Shown: positions 5,759 through 6,464 of the stretch, piece after piece | Numbering within the stretch: the first letter of the stretch is position 1 | Layout: every line of letters begins with the position of its first letter | NCBI GenBank assembly: GCA_016183835.1 | Contig: JACPDV010000282.1 | Coordinates: forward strand, 1 to 6,464 | From: Armatimonadota bacterium | Lineage (GTDB): Bacteria; Armatimonadota; UBA10988 | Direction: 5' to 3' | DNA: 6,464 bases | Translations under genes and position numbers: made by a program | Notes under the pieces: generated by a model | The model's database searches: none | The model's input: only the letters and a program-made list of their open reading frames with translations | What the model was told of the DNA's origin: nothing

Positions 5759-6464
5759 ATGTCGCAGTTCGTCGACCAGGCCCGGATCGAGGTCAGGGCG
5801 GGTCGTGGCGGTGACGGCGCCTCCCACTTCCATCGCGAGAAGTACAATCCCCGCGGCGGGCCCGACGGTGGCTACGGCGGCCACGGCGGCGACGTCGTCT
5901 TCGTCGTGGAGCCCGACCTTCGCACCCTCCTCGACTTCCGCTTCGAGCACGCCTTCGCTGCCGGTGACGGGCAGCCCGGCGAGAAGAACGACCGCACCGG
6001 CGCCGCCGGCGACGATGTGGTGCTCGCCGTACCGCCCGGCACCCTCGTCTACGACGACGATTCCGGTGCGCTGCTGGCCGACCTGGCCGAGCCCGGCCGC
6101 CGCCACGTGATCTGCCGCGGCGGGCGCGGCGGGCGCGGCAACGCCCACTATGCCACGGCCACCGAGCAGGCGCCCATCTTCCGCGAGCTGGGCGAGCCAG
6201 GCGCGGCGCGCAACCTGCGGCTCGAGCTCAAGCTCCTCGCCGAAGCCGCGCTGGTGGGCTACCCGAACGTGGGCAAGTCCACCCTCATCTCCCGCCTCAG
6301 CGCGGCGCGGCCGAAGGTCGCCGACTACCCCTTCACCACCCTCACGCCCAACCTCGGCGTGGTGCGCGTGGACGACCACGTCAGCTACGTGATCGCCGAC
6401 CTGCCCGGCCTGATCGAGGGCGCCGCCGAGGGCCGCGGGCTCGGCCACCAGTTCCTGCGGCACC
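5759..6464 (+). CDS. obg: GTPase Obg/CgtA, N-terminal 235 residues (cut by window edge)
   Basis: Obg is a conserved GTPase that binds the 50S subunit and acts in its late assembly and in stress responses. The glycine-rich Obg fold occupies residues 1-158 (RAGRGGDGASHFHREKYNPR, GGPDGGYGGHGGDV, CRGGRGGRGN, ELGEPG). The G domain follows with G1 GYPNVGKST (167-175), G2 PFTTLTPNLG (191-200) and G3 DLPGLIEGA (214-222). The frame remains open at the window end, so G4, G5 and any C-terminal domain are outside. The ATG at 5759 begins MSQFVDQARIEVRAG, the normal family start, 1 base after the rpmA stop. GGAGG at 5739-5743 is rather distant, so translation is probably coupled to rpmA. Ribosomal protein genes and an assembly GTPase thus share one transcript. 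Confidence 0.96.
   Translation, partial: MSQFVDQARIEVRAGRGGDGASHFHREKYNPRGGPDGGYGGHGGDVVFVVEPDLRTLLDFRFEHAFAAGDGQPGEKNDRTGAAGDDVVLAVPPGTLVYDDDSGALLADLAEPGRRHVICRGGRGGRGNAHYATATEQAPIFRELGEPGAARNLRLELKLLAEAALVGYPNVGKSTLISRLSAARPKVADYPFTTLTPNLGVVRVDDHVSYVIADLPGLIEGAAEGRGLGHQFLRH

Overview
This is a GC-rich bacterial chromosome segment, roughly two thirds G+C by eye, with strong G/C preference at third codon positions. It mixes housekeeping genes with repeat-bearing intergenic gaps. No phage, conjugation, CRISPR or toxin genes are visible. The phylum is not fixed by the sequence. A plant-type threonine synthase, a divergent ribosomal protein L21 and hairpin-forming intergenic repeats suit an uncultured GC-rich lineage; Chloroflexota is one guess, held with low confidence.

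Layout. At the left edge is the last 22 codons of an unidentified plus-strand gene, then a stand-alone receiver-domain response regulator (88-459). A minus-strand sugar phosphate isomerase/epimerase-like TIM barrel (460-1332) ends with its stop codon directly against the regulator's stop. The gap at 1333-1569 carries two opposed copies of a GC-rich hairpin repeat and a promoter that appears to start transcription at the ATG of a six-helix membrane protein (1570-2280). The gap at 2281-2402 holds a long imperfect palindrome. On the minus strand follow threonine synthase (thrC, 2403-3670) and S-adenosylmethionine synthetase (metK, 3772-4942), separated by a palindrome made of degenerate 7-base repeats. 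Back-to-back promoters at 4992-5059 serve metK leftward and the classic rplU-rpmA-obg operon rightward (5100 to the window end). That operon encodes ribosomal proteins L21 and L27 and the ribosome-assembly GTPase Obg, the last cut by the window edge.

The two amino-acid genes are both broken as given. thrC lacks about 37 internal residues and changes frame at 3059-3062. metK has one surplus base near 4342. Both products are normally essential, so either the contig contains errors or these copies are decaying. The two genes make biological sense together: MetK makes S-adenosylmethionine, and the plant enzymes that this ThrC resembles are activated by S-adenosylmethionine.

No convincing new multi-gene system is visible. 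The points most worth checking are the two broken genes, the metK/plant-type-thrC pairing, the three different palindromic repeats in the gaps, the unusual L21, and the possible leaderless promoter.
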